Shown here piece by piece: positions 12,050 to 24,100 of a DNA stretch of 64,000 nucleotides. This stretch comes from Fomes fomentarius (Eukaryota; Basidiomycota; Agaricomycetes; Polyporales; Polyporaceae): assembly GCA_022606135.1 (NCBI GenBank), contig JABYQN010000014.1:310001-374000 (forward strand). Direction: 5' to 3'. The notes below the pieces were generated by a model. That model ran no database searches and was not told the DNA's origin. It saw only the letters and a program-made list of their open reading frames with translations. Made by a program: the position numbers and the translations under genes. The stretch's first letter is position 1. The number at the start of each line of letters is the position of its first letter.

Positions 12050-12525
12050 TCATTCACGATGATTCACGATGATTCACAGTGAATCACGATGAATCATGAT
12101 GATTCACAATGATTCACGAAGAGTCACGATGACTACCTAAACAGCAATTCTTGACAATGAATCATCGTGAATCATCATGATTCACTGTGAATCATTATGA
12201 ATGCCTTGACAACCAGCCTCAGCGAGAGGTTCTCTGCATCTGTTCCCAAATTTCCCTTCAGACTGATTCAGACTGATTCATGATGAATCGGTTAAGCACC
12301 TGCAGAAATGGATGTTTAGTAATCATTATGATTGACGATGAATCACGATGAATCATCGTGAATCATAATGATTGCAATGATGTCAAAGACTGCATACAAC
12401 AAAAATTCACAATGATCATGCATGATCACTCGTGTTCATGCCTGTTCACGAGTGATCACGAATGAACACGAGTGAACACGAGTGAACAGGCATGATCAGG
12501 CATGAACACGAGTGATCATGACGAA
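12050..12525. repeat. Array of short direct and inverted repeats beside the integrase
   Basis: A ~10-bp motif gattcacgat and its complement atgaatcatcgtg recur many times between about 12055 and 12395, with variants. From 12410 to 12525 the motif changes to gaacacgagt / actcgtgttc, again in both orientations. The spacing is too irregular and the units too short for CRISPR. It sits 110 bp upstream of the integrase start, so subterminal transposase-binding repeats of a DNA transposon end are the most likely reading. Confidence 0.
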
Positions 12526-12529
12526 TTAA

Positions 12530-13440
12530 GCAATCAAATGGTATTTTTGGCCTATGGGGTCACTCATATTGGGCACGTACCACGGGCTGACATGCGCGCA
12601 CGGCTTGCACTACTTGTGAAAAGTGTTCACCAGCCGCAATTAGCGACGAGGCTGACGGTTGTATACTCAGCCTCGGCCGGCGGTTTTCTCATACTGGTGA
12701 ACTCAGTAAGACAAAAGCAGAAATTCTCATGCATGTATGCTGCTGCACTGCGACTACACCTGAACTTGTCCGGTTTAAAACGGCGACCGTGACGGTTCAC
12801 ACTAGTAGTATATACTGCTCCTGCCAGGTAGTATGGCTCGGTTCGTAATCCCTTCTCTTCCCTCGTTCCGCCCATTGGCATGGCCGTTGACTCCGCCGGA
12901 GGTGTGCTACGCAATCCGCACATGGAGGATGGTCAGTAGTATTGAGAGAAAGGAACGCGGCGGAGAGAAGAGTAGAAAGTTTACGGCTGCACACAATAAG
13001 CGGGGAGTCTCTGGACTTTGCCAATGCTAGTTTGCTCGTAAATAGAACTGGGAGCGTCTCATTGAAGGCGCATATCGCAAACCCACTTCGGCTCGAAGCG
13101 GGGCGGTTGGTTTCGATTGTGGGACTCGTGTAGCTTTGGTAGAGCTACGACTTTCGCGAGCCTTGGGCTAGCAACCCGGCGGAAGGGTGGTGGGTGGTGT
13201 GATGCGGTGATGCACTTTGCGGGACGCTAGGACAACCTTGCGAATGTCGTATGGGAGTAGCCCATATGTACGTGGTCGAAATTCGCGACCGAACACAGCG
13301 AACAGGTGTGCAGTGCAACTTTTCAGACGTATGAACGTTGATATCACCGTTATCCTTTGCTTCACTTATTATCGATGCGCCCCATACTATTACAGGTTTA
13401 CAGGTTATATACGTGAGGTACAATAGCAAAGCCAAAAAGA
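12530..13440. other. Intergenic region, no gene seen
   Basis: Short frames occur on both strands but none has a recognisable domain, plausible splicing or coding-type composition. Nothing resembling a tRNA was found. It separates the integrase repeat array from the frameshifted coiled-coil gene. Confidence 0.
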
Positions 13441-15000
13441 GGGTAACATTACCGACCCCTCGGCGGGGAGGTTCCTATCAAGGACGCGCTGACGTTCTTG
13501 AGGTACTGTGCATTTGAGCAACTAGTCGACACTTCGGAAAACTCCCTGAAGACGAGTTGTGAGTGTGCGCTGTTGACCATAAGCGTGGGCAGGAACATAC
13601 CACCAGTCAAACCACCACTGCAGCGTGCTCGTCTTTTCCTCGCCATTCAGCGCCTCGCGCAGAATCTCGACGACCTTGTCGTAGTCAGGGCACAGCTGGT
13701 ATCTCTCCCTGATGTTGTAGTTCGACCACAAGGCGATGATTCCATCCCACTCCAGCGCGAACGGGGAGTCTTGGTCAAGAGGCATCTTGCATCTGCGCTT
13801 CAAGTCCTTAGAACATCAAGAATGGCGCCATGGTGACGAAGAATTCGCGCATATCTGGGTCGGCGAGATGACGATCTTCGATGTCCGCAAAGTCGAAGAC
13901 GTCTTCGCCATCGAACATCCATGTCTCCTCTAGGTCAATCTCAACGGTGAGGTGATGTCGCTTTGCATAGCGGAGGGCGAAGTCGTAAATGTATGGGAAC
14001 CCAAAGGAGTGAAGGTGGTGGTTTGTTGCGACGGGAGGCAAGTTCAGCGCGGGGGAGCGAGTCTCGAGGGGCCCTATTTTTCATAAGCCTGCGTAGTTTC
14101 TAAGTACAGATCAGCTTCGGGAAATGGTAAGCTACAAGATGAAGATGAATTACGTCGGCCTGTGCCTTTCTCGCGGCTTGAGAAAGACAGTTCGGTTCCA
14201 CAGGATCCCATTCCAGGAGATACTGCCCGTTCTCATAAAGGGCTGGGTTTCGACTCTCCATGGTGAGACTGACAGTGTGCGGATCTTCTCAAGGGCAGCG
14301 GGGCGAGTATGTATGGAAATGGTTGTCATTTAAGTTTAACTTCAAGTCTTGAACGGTGGACGCGGTCCCGTGACATGTCACAGCTAGCACGTCTAAGCGC
14401 GTCACAGGTCCTGTCGTGTAAGCTGCGCCATTTACCGGTTCTTTTCTAGACTGCGTAGTAGAGGTCGTGGCGGCCAGTTTCTCCTGTAGAGACTGTACAG
14501 CGAATCCATTTGCCGTGTTGAGACACTCCAAGTCGCGCCGAAGGTCGTCTCGCTCTCCGCGGATATGTTGGACCATATGGAGTTTCTCGATGGTTTCTTC
14601 GAGTTTGGTCGATAGGGGATGTTGGGCCAGATGTCGTTAGCCAATGCTCGCTACAAGCCAACTTTATGTCAAACATCATGACTGCCCGACTCACCTGATC
14701 CTAGCATCAGCCACCTGGATGTGTTCCGACAAACGGTCGGGCTCCAGCTGAAGATGTTGACGTTCCCGTAAAGCAGTCTCACTCTATCCATAGACGGCGG
14801 CCCTCATGACCGCGGCGGAGAGCGTGGTGAGTAGCTATAACGGTCTCTGGCGTGACAGTTTGGAGGCGGAGGATACGCTACAGGGGGAGGTACACGAGAG
14901 TATTCCGGGTCAGAATACCGCGCACTGGAATCTAGGTTTCGGTGGCAGGTGCGACATCAATGTACCTCAGCACGGAAACCCAAGGGAACCCTCGGTACCT
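13440..15000 (-). pseudogene. Frameshifted gene: Pro/Tyr-rich N-terminus, coiled coil, globular C-terminal domain
   Basis: Reading leftward, about 14980-14820 codes Pro/Tyr/Ser-rich sequence (SRVPPPVAYPPPP). About 14770-14460 codes a charged coiled coil (RERQHLQLEPDRLSEHIQVA, then EKLHMVQHIRGERDDLRRDL). About 14080-13520 codes a globular end (LHSFGFPYIYDFALRYAKRH ... EWDGIIALWSNYNIRERY). The parts are in different frames. At ~13810 the frame ends MAPFLMF then TAA, but deleting one t restores KDLKRRCKM and the next frame. A second one-base shift is needed between the intron ending near 14655 and the LAQHPLSTKLEE segment. Such lesions suggest a pseudogene, or assembly indels. I do not recognise the family by name; in other fungi it is probably a conserved hypothetical. 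Confidence 0.
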
Positions 15001-15257
15001 TTGAAGCGCAAGACGGGATGAATAACATTGACCTGGCCGCTCTTCGTGCAATGCTCTGCTCATCACCAATCTCCATGCATTACATGCCACATGGTCGATA
15101 CTGTCACTACTCATGCTTGACTCCGTAGCATATGCCAGTCTCGACGAGCTACATGCCCCCTATCAGGTTAAGTACACCCACACACGACATCGGACAGCAG
15201 GACAAAGGCTCACCTGATATAAGTTGTCTATGGATGCTCATTCAGGGCACATGCACT

Positions 15258-18200
15258 CTACCGCTGCTTCTTCCCCTGATCCATCCCCGCAAACAGCCTC
15301 TCCACCCTCCCAACCACCCTCCCGACTCCGACGCCGACGCCAAACAGCACCGCGAGGTCAACCACCACGACCGTGACCGCCGCTAGCATGAACCGCGGCG
15401 CAAAGATCTTCCACACCATCAGGTGCCGCCTTAGCCACGCCGCACACGCCGCACTGCTCACCAGCAGCACCCCGTGGTACAGCATCATGCCCAGACCTGC
15501 CCGTACGACTTCCCCGCGCACTCTCCGCGCCCCCTCGACAGGCAGAGGTGCGGCGTTCCACAGGCCGAGCAGCGGCGCGGCGAGCGCAACGAGGAAGTAC
15601 GGCCCGAACGTGTTGAGGACGACGAGGAGCGGGGAGAACGGGTAGACGAGCGTCGGCGTGAGCACGAACGCCGCCTTCCACTGGATGGACGGGATCGCGG
15701 CCTGGTGGCCCGTCGCGAAGAACGCGTGCACGGCGAGCAGCGCTAGCGGCGTGAGCTCCCCGAATCGCAGAGGCAGCACCGGTGTGCGCAGGCTGTCTGC
15801 CTGCAACAGCGCAGACGGGTTCCCGGAGGCAAAGACGGCTTCCAGTCCGCGCACGTCCCGGACGCTGTCGACGGCTTCGAGGTGGGCGAGCACCGCGACG
15901 GCGGCAAGCGCGAGGACGAGCTGGCCCGTCAGTTGCGTTGCAGGGTAGAGCAGCGCTAGGAAGAGCGACCAAAAGATAAGATACGGGGCCCCGAACGCGT
16001 TCGCGAACCCGAGCACTGTCACTTCACGCTTGGTGCCCTGTGTCCCCTTGGCCTCGGAGGTGATCTCGAGGCAGAGCGGGACGAGCCACCACACTGCATA
16101 CCCAAAGAACAGAACGATGCCCATGGCAGCCCGCGCGGAGACCGTGCGTGCGAGACGCAGCGTGCCCGTCCATTCCGGCCCGAAGTGCTCAGATGAGTCC
16201 CAGTGCTCGATGATCCAAAATGCACTCCCGAGCAGCAGCGCCGCGGGTAGTAGGTAGGGAAGGACAACGGCGGCGGTGCCCCTGTCCGATTTTGAGATCT
16301 TCAGCACACGCCTGATGATCCATGGCAACGCGAGCGCGGCTGGCACAGAGAGCAGCAGCACGGGGAACGGCGGCGAGGGCAGGGACGAGGATGCGAAGAA
16401 GGTGACATGGCAGAATGGCTGTTGCTCCTCCCTGCAGACCGTGCTCATCGCCATGAGCCGCACGCACACTGCGAACAGCGCGGAGAAGCCGAGTATACGG
16501 AGCCGCAGCCGCGTGGTGGGGGCGGCGAAACCGACCAGGACATTCGGCACAACCGCCGAGACGAGGAGGTACGTGACGACCCGATCCTCCCAGACGGTGA
16601 ATGAATTAGACGCAAAGGCGGCCGCATGGAGGATGAGTGGCAGCGGTATTGACGTGAGCGATGTGACGGACAGGTTCGATAGATCTGGGATTGCTGTAAA
16701 TATTGCGACCAACGATGAGGCGAACGCTGCGCCAAATAGTACGGCCTCGGAGAGCCCGAGTCCCTTTACATATCGAGAAATTGTCATATGCGCCACGAAA
16801 CCTAGGAAGGCGCCGCCGAATGCACTGGAGAGATACCAGCGCCGCACTTCGTTGCACCAGCTCTCCCATTTGTCCTTCAAGGCTCCTAGTTTGAGGTACA
16901 GCAATGCTCCAGCCACGGTCCCTGTCACCAGCAACGCCAAGCCGAGGACCATGAGGGAGACGTTGAACTGCGCCCACAGCATGCGACAAGCGGCGAGTGC
17001 GAGACGACTGTACATTGTCATCGCCAGCCACTGTGCTTCGACGTCCGACGTCGTCTCCTCGTAGTTTACCGTCCTCCAGATCCGCTCCAGCTCTCCCCAC
17101 GCCTTGTCGAGCTCGCCCCCAGACGGGCTCGCTCGATAGGTATCAAGGTAGCGCTTCACCTGCTGAGCGTTCAGCCAGAGTGCCTGAGAGTAAGTGCTGC
17201 CCGCAACGTCGGACCAGAATACTTCTGGAATGACGGTGCCGAGATTGTTGAACGGGATAGGCAGTCCAAGAACAAGCGAGAGGGTCGGTGCGAGGTCGAT
17301 CTGCTGGATGTGCCGATGCTCTAGGGTGGCACCAGGGAAGAGTCGCGTAGAGAGCAGGAACGAGGGGATGGTTGCCTGGGAATGAACGAGTTCAGGACCT
17401 TTGCTGTAGACCCAGAGGGCCGCCGATGTCTCGTGGTCACCGTCTCCACCATGGTCACCCTTCCTGTCCATGCCGTGATCGCCCATGAGGATGAGAAGAG
17501 TGTCTTCATCAAGTGCCTCGACCACATCGCGCAGGACACGGTCCATCTGTGTCAACTTGGTCTTCATGGTCGGATGGTCGGGACCAACCCGGTGTCCGAC
17601 ATGATCAACGCCGAGAAAGTGGCCGATGAGCAAATCCCAGCCTGCCTCTTTATTTTGGAGTAGCGGGAAGAGGTGCTCGATGACGCCCTCATCAACGGTG
17701 TGCAGGTCTTCGACGTTGAAAGAGTCGTAAGGGTACGTCATATTCGGCTCGAAGGAGTCTGGGAAGACAGTTGTCCAAGTGTCGTCGCCCATGAACGCGA
17801 TCTACGACTGCATGATTGTGTGTTCGCTTCACTACATACTCGAAGTTGCGATGCTTACCTTCTTGCCTGCCAAACTGAGCTGTCCAATGAACGAGTCTTC
17901 CACTATAGATGATCCTCCGAAGTTGGAACCCATGTCAATGAAGGTTGGTAAAGAACCGGTTGTGATACCCTTTAAGCGTTGGAGCGTAGTCGTAGGTGGG
18001 TCGGAGAACATCTCAAACAGGAAGGAATGTGATGGTTCAGATGCGGTGAGTTCCTGAGGGAGGACGAGTACATTGTGGTGGTATGGCGAAGAAGGTTCCG
18101 GGGGATGAGGACTGATGAAGTCGAACCGCAGCGCATCTATGACGAGTACGACGACTCTCTTGTGAGAGGGTGGTATAGTACATTGACCATCAGGACAGAT

Positions 18201-18314
18201 GGTTATGTCGGAGAGAGACAGGCGAGTGAGGAGGAAACCGCGAGTGTAAAGGTACATTCCAGCAAGATGTACGAAGAATACCCAGAAGAGGAGCGAGAGT
18301 CCTTTGGAAGCCAT
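15258..18314 (-). CDS. GPI13: GPI ethanolamine phosphate transferase 3 (PIG-O/Gpi13)
   Basis: Two exons, 18314-17859 and 17801-15258, give 999 residues, normal for this family. The start chosen is the ATG giving MASKGLSLLFWVFFVHLAG, a membrane anchor. The lumenal alkaline-phosphatase-like domain follows: VVVLVIDALRFDF with a metal-binding Asp, TTGSLPTFIDMGSNFGGS with the Thr nucleophile region, AFMGDDTW, and LLIGHFLGVDHVGHRVGPDH with His/Asp ligands, then LILMGDHGMD. The C-terminal half is a set of many hydrophobic membrane spans. Gpi13 adds ethanolamine phosphate to the third mannose of the GPI precursor in the ER, the site later joined to proteins. The gene is divergent from the Dpb4-like gene, sharing about 530 bp of upstream DNA. 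It appears intact. The GC-rich coding strand creates long antisense frames that are not genes. Confidence 0.
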
Positions 18315-18845
18315 GAGAAGATATTCTGTATTCAGAGCATCTGAACACAAATGTAAGGCTTGTTAGTATGGATTAACGAAGGTTGAACGGCTTGAAAGAT
18401 TGAGCAGTACTGGCGTGTACGGCCGTGATCTTGACACGGCTACACCCATTCTTCACACATCCAGTCCACCACACGCATCCTCACAGCCCTTAGTTCAGAT
18501 AGCCCACTTCGCAACGCGAGCAGAATCGAACCAACACAACACGCACCTAGCAGCGAGGATGTAGAGAAGATCCTGCCAGTCGATGTGCGTTGCGTTTAAT
18601 TCCGATCTTGGCTCGCAACTCCACCCTCTTGCACAGAGTATCCCGCAACGCCGCGTATGATGAAGAGAAACACAGAAAGACCGTAAGTGTCAATGTCGTG
18701 GTGGTAGGGAGGAGAAAGTGCTAAACGTGTCTACACTGAGGGCCAATGACCTGGCCATGGAAGCGCGCGAAGCGCGTTCGCACAGCTTGACTTCCAACCA
18801 CCACTCAATCCTCCGCTAGCACGCTCCATCCAAACGACTTCCAAT
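18315..18845. promoter_or_regulatory. Shared upstream region of GPI13 and the Dpb4-like gene
   Basis: About 530 bp separate the divergent starts of GPI13 (-) and the Dpb4-like gene (+). No convincing TATA box or other named element was recognised, and no frame in it looks coding. It is listed because both promoters must lie here. Confidence 0.
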
Positions 18846-19909
18846 ATGCCGCGTGCTAAAGAGTCTACTGCTGGAGCATCTACCGCTCAAGCACAACAAG
18901 ATGCCGTTTCGGACGGAATCGACAACTTCGAGCTACCTCGTAGTCTGATCATGAAGCTTGCGCGAGCTTCACAGGTACGTACTCTCCATCCTGTAACGAC
19001 GCGTCAAACGCGCTGGTGCATGCCCTGGACACCATGAAGATACTGATACTTAGAATAGGTCCCAGAAAATACGAAGTTCTCGAAAGAGGTCATCCTTGCC
19101 ATCCTGAAGGCGTCCACTGTCTTCATCAACTACCTCGGTACGTTTCCCCATCTCTCGCATTTGTAGATGAACTAACTCGTTCGGCAGCTGCAACGTGAGT
19201 AGACGGTGGGTCTTGTTTGTCTATGTGCTCCTGAACTGACAATCGCTGCAGCGCGCACGAAGTCGCCAGCCAGAAACAGCACAAGAGCATCTCCGCCACC
19301 GACGTCCTCAAGGCGCTGGAACTTGTCGAGTTCGCAGACATTGCAAAGAACATACAGGGCGAGCTACAAGGTACGCCTTCATTTGTTCTTTCCCTCCACA
19401 CATACCATGTGTCCCATCTTCCTCCACCGCTCATGCCCGAGTTGCTCGAACCAGTATACCGTGACCTACAAAAGGCAGACAAACGCAAAGGGGCGAAAGC
19501 CAAGGCGAAGGACGCGTCCGACTCCGCATCCACCGTGTCCCGAGCGAAGGGCAAGGGCAAAGGCTCGGCTTCAGCAGGACCATCCTCCGAGCACCCCGAT
19601 CAAGCAGAAAGTATTCCCCCGATACACATCCCAGCATTCGGCGCGCGCTCTGGGGACCCATCTTCGGAGGTGGAACCTGAGGCTGAAGAGCGAGAGCGGC
19701 GGCAGGACGACGTGGATGAAGATCAGGAGATGGTAGACCAAGAACAAGAACAAGAGGAAGATGTGGACGAGGAGATGGATGAGGACGAGGATGAAGAGGA
19801 GAGTGAGCCTGAGCCACCGGAGGATCGGATGGCGCTGGAGGAGGAGGAGCTGCGCAAAGATGCGAAGGGATTGGAGGCGAAAGCAGACGACGTTATTGAG
19901 GAGGATTGA
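18846..19909 (+). CDS. DPB4: DNA polymerase epsilon subunit D / Dpb4-like histone-fold protein
   Basis: Five exons: 18846-18974, 19059-19137, 19188-19194 (only 7 nt), 19252-19370 and 19455-19909, giving 262 residues. The joined protein has a histone fold of the CBF/NF-Y type: ELPRSLIMKLARASQ, VPENTKFSKEVILAILKAS, TVFINYLAATAHEVA, and KSISATDVLKALELVEF. The 7-nt exon supplies part of the conserved AAT step, which supports it strongly. A long acidic and Lys-rich tail follows, ending VIEED. In yeast and animals this subunit (Dpb4/POLE3) pairs with another histone-fold protein in polymerase epsilon and in a CHRAC/ISW2-type remodeller, acting on nuclear chromatin. Other NF-YB-like proteins are possible, but the motif pattern and acidic tail fit Dpb4 best. 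Confidence 0.
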
Positions 19910-21110
19910 CCGGTGTGTTCTTGCTATTTAACGCGTGTATTTCTAGATGATATCATGTTGCCTTCTCATTGCGCCTTCTGTGGCAGATGCATAACGACTA
20001 TGTCTTCTTACATAGTCCGCGAATTCATTCTACCATCACCACACGGCTTCGTTTTTGCTGTAGCTGCTAGATCCCCGCCGCTCCCTTGAGCCTGCATCAA
20101 TGAACGCGTTTGCGGCGCCCATACTAGAACGACATGCCGCAGGATGTGCAGTGAACACCGTAGGAGGTGCAGTGAACACCGTAGGAGGTGCAACGGGGTT
20201 GATGTCAAAGCTCAAGTCAAGAGGTCAACGGCAAGTCCGAAAGCATATGTGTCGTGTAGACTGCTGCGACACCGATCACCAAGGACTCTATACAACTTTT
20301 AACAACAGATGAAGGACAACGAGACAAGGCAAAACTAGTAGAGTCCAGGCGGGAACTGGGCTACAGCGATAGCAGGTGGCCTAGTAGGAATTTGGAAAAC
20401 GGAGTCGTGCTTCCCAGCGCACCGGAGCGCGGACGTACGTGCCCTCGGATATGCTTCACTTCTCACCCTCGGAATTGGGATGGATTTCCAAGTTGCGCTC
20501 CCAGGACGTCAGCTTTTCGGCCATCATGAACGTCGCCGGGATGGGATAGCCATGCCCGAAACTAGCGGAGGCCCCTAGCGGATATGCGAGGAGAGGAGGA
20601 GACGCGACCTCAGGAGAGAGTCGAGAGACGCGATGTTGAACGCAATTGTGGCGTTCACACGTGACCCGATACGCAGAAGAGAATATACCACGCCCATTTT
20701 CTGTCGAAGAAAAACGCCAGAGAGAACATTGTTAGTGGTGCGCCCCCGCGTGACTCAATGAACGAAAAAGGGTAGAAAAGGGAAATAAATAGGTGACTAC
20801 TAGTCACGCATTTTCTTCCCATTCTCTCCCTTAGAAAACGGGGGCCTCAGGCCTGTCGTGATACTGCGTTCATTGAGTTGGCAATGCCGTTCCGTTAGCG
20901 CGGTCGCATGCAACGGTGACGAGGTCCAGTGATGAGAAATGCAATAGGATACATCAGTCTACATCTACATACACGTCGATAGCAGTACACTCAGTACATA
21001 CGGACAAATCGTTCCGAGCTTGTCATGTACTTTCTTTCATGGGTAACATAACTTCACAACCACAGGACCCGCGAGACATGTCGAACGGCCTCACTCTCCG
21101 GGTTCAGTCA
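19910..21110. other. Intergenic region between the Dpb4-like gene and the GH55 gene
   Basis: No convincing gene. It holds the 3' flanks of two convergent genes and a two-copy 21-bp repeat (20146-20187). Frames present are short and of noncoding composition. Confidence 0.
20146..20187 (+). repeat. Two-copy 21-bp tandem repeat
   Basis: gtgcagtgaacaccgtagga(g) occurs twice head to tail, followed by a partial third start (gtgcaacgg). A simple tandem duplication in noncoding DNA. Confidence 0.
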
Positions 21111-24100
21111 TCACCGTGACCAGGACGTGGCGGTGTACGCAAAGCCGTTCGGGCTCACGCTCGCAGGGATCACGCCCTGGCCATTCACGCTCAGCTGCCA
21201 GGTGACGCCGACGGTGGAGAGCGAGTACACGTTCACCCCGGTCGAGGCGTCGTCGATGTTGAAGATCTGCGTCTGGCACGAGGTGCTGTTCAGGCAGTCC
21301 TGCCCGTAGTTTTGGAAGAAGCTGTACAAGCCCGCGCCTGTGCGTTTTTCCGATCGCCCGTCAGGTCAGTGCGCTCAGCATGTGTATCGGCTGCAAGGGG
21401 GAAAGGGGGAAAGGGGGAAGGGGGGAGACTTACCAAAGATGACGATGTCGCTGGATTGCTGGATGTTCAAACCCCATGAGGCAGTCAGGCCGGAGGGGAA
21501 GGTGGGGTCATGCAGGGAGCTGTCGATGGAGAACGGCGAGGGCGGGGCAGGGACCGGCTGGTAGTACGGCTGTAATCATCATTGTCGTGTTAGACACCAG
21601 CCTATTCCATCAATCGATCGACAGCATGAATGGGACTGACACTTTCGGTCTGGATCAAGCCCATGTAGTGGTTCTTTGCGTTCACGAGGCTGTATTGGTA
21701 GAGGGTATGGTGCTCCGCTATCATGCGAAGTGTTAGTGCTCGGCTCGGATGCAGTCGATGGGCCCTAAAGAGGTATGGTACTCACATCCTGTGCCGATCA
21801 ACCACACAGGACCCGCGGATTCGGAGAGAATGCCGCGGCCGCTGAAGATGGAGATCTGGGTCGATCCTCCGCTGTCGAGGTCGTGGTCTGCGAGCCACAC
21901 CCAAGTGCCCTGGGAACACAATCAATTAGCCCACCTTGTCGGAAGGACCCGGGAGCAGAGTCATCAGATCATTTACCTCAAGGTATGCAGTAGACTTCGG
22001 GGTAAGGTGTAGGGCCAGGTATGCAGCGAAGCATTGAGCAGAGTTAGTACCCTTGATGCAGTTAGACGCGAGCAAGTTCGTGCCGGCAGCTTAACGAGCA
22101 TTTAGTTCGACAAAGCGCGTTCTCTGCACTATCCGAAGGACTTACCGCCACCGAGCCTGTAGAAGCAGAAGCAGATTTAGCAATTGACACGGACCGGTGA
22201 GCCTCCGCAGGTAATGAAGACCGGGTCGTACCTGATGTGCGCGTCCCACAATCCAGCACCGCCCTGCACGTTCGAGTGGATGTTCCACTCAACGACGATA
22301 GCTCCAGGAGCTGGCGCCAATCCGTCAGAACGAGAGGTACTATGAACGAGAAAGTACGTCACTCACTCGGGCCCTGAGTCGCGAAGATAATATCCGAGAT
22401 CTCGACGTTGCCTACATCCCCGTCTTGACCGACGCGAACGACGACATGCGGGTTGCTCTGGTCCTGGAACTTGCTGCCGGCGCCAAGGATGACACTCCAA
22501 ATCTCTCCAACGATCTGCGTCCCGGGCGGTATGTTGAGCGTGTCGGTGACGAGGTACGTGCCGTGGTCGACGAAAATGATCTTGCAGCCGGAGAACTCGT
22601 TGATGACCGCCTGCAGCGCCGCCGTGTCGTCCGTCTTCCCGTCGCCCTTTGCGCCCTGGTCGCGCACGCTGACGAACTGCGAGACGGAGAAGTCCGCGTA
22701 CTGGGGACGTGTCCGGCCAAAGATACGCCCGGAGCTGTCCAAGAGGCTGCTCGCCTTGCTGGGCGCGGCGATGTTGGACTGCGTGAACTTGGCGGTCTGG
22801 CTCGTGCCGGTGAAGACGTTACCCTGGCCCCAGCTGTCGATCGTCGTGGAGCCGCCGCTCCCGGCGAGCACGGTAGGTCCGTTGGTGACAGTAACAGCGG
22901 TAGGGACGTTCGTGAGATGGATGTTGTTGAGGACTAGGGCACCTAGGAGGCGGTTGGTCGATTGAGTGGAAGAGCGCACAAATATCGGTGTGTTCGAGAC
23001 CGTTGCGTCGATGACGGCAACTGAGCCAACAGTCTGTCAAAGCGATAGCGGGGGTGAGTGGCGGGCGCCATACATAGAACGCCGGCGAAAGACGAACCTG
23101 GGTGTCCTGAGTCGTACCGCCGGTCTGGAGATCAAAGCCAACCTGGCAGTTGTTGACTGAGGAAGGTGAGTATCAGCAGTCCGGCAAGTAAGTGCGACCA
23201 ATACACACTGGTGACGCCCTGGAAAGTCCATCCTAGAGTCCTCGGGTCAGTGCTTGTCACAAGTGTGCGGTGCAGCGAACATACCCCAGTTCCAAATGGA
23301 GAAAATGGCTGGAAGGCGCTCGGTCAGCTGGTCGTGTACTAGAAGCGCGCATGGGTACTGACCGGTGTCGCAGTTGTTCATGGTCACATTGCGAACCGTG
23401 AACCTGAAGAGAGTGTGTGAACTCCATCAGAATTTGGGTTCAGAGCAGATGGAACAGAGCTACGCACTGTTGATTCCCGACCCACATGCCGAACTTGCCT
23501 GGGGGTGTCATGTCATTCAACCGCAAGCTTTCATGCCGCTTGTGATGAGTACCCACCGCCATTGAAAACAAGATCTGCACGCAAGTGTCAGCGGAATCTA
23601 ATATGACATAGTGCCGAACACATACCGCCCATGTAGCCGCCGCTTCCGTTCTCCATCCAAATACCTGACGCCCACAAGTCAGCCACCGAAGTCAGAACTC
23701 AAGCACGGTTGCCGCTGGATGTGCATAGTATTCTCGTCTCCCTGAACGTACCTTGGTGCGCGTTCCCGGCAGCAGTGCTCATCTCGAAAACGATGTTCGC
23801 CAGGGACGTCGCCTGCGAGACTTGCCAGTGGATGCCCGTCGCGCTCGCGCTCGCAGGCATTTGGCGCAGGTCGATCACGAAGTTGCGCACGCTCCGGAAG
23901 AAGTTGTTCTGGTTGACGTACCATTGGGCGCCATTGCCACCAGGGATGTACGGGTCCGCGTCTGTTCAAAGTTGCGCCGCACACACACGCGCGCGCGTAA
24001 AACATAGCACGGGTCAGCATACGGTTCGACTGTTACGGCACGGCACCGCCCCCAGATGTTCGTGAGCTTTACTGAACAAGCCACGGACATGTGGAGTGGG

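Noticed and set aside
12050..12525. CRISPR-like array
   Set aside because: Eukaryotic context, 10-bp units, irregular spacing and mixed orientation; no cas-type genes.
15373..17064. Rightward frames antisense to GPI13
   Set aside because: GC-rich mirror frames of a recognised gene; composition is Arg/Ala/Thr-biased and no domain is visible.
22425..22965. Rightward 170-codon frames antisense to the GH55 gene
   Set aside because: They exactly oppose the second beta-helix repeat of GH55 and have no motif of their own.
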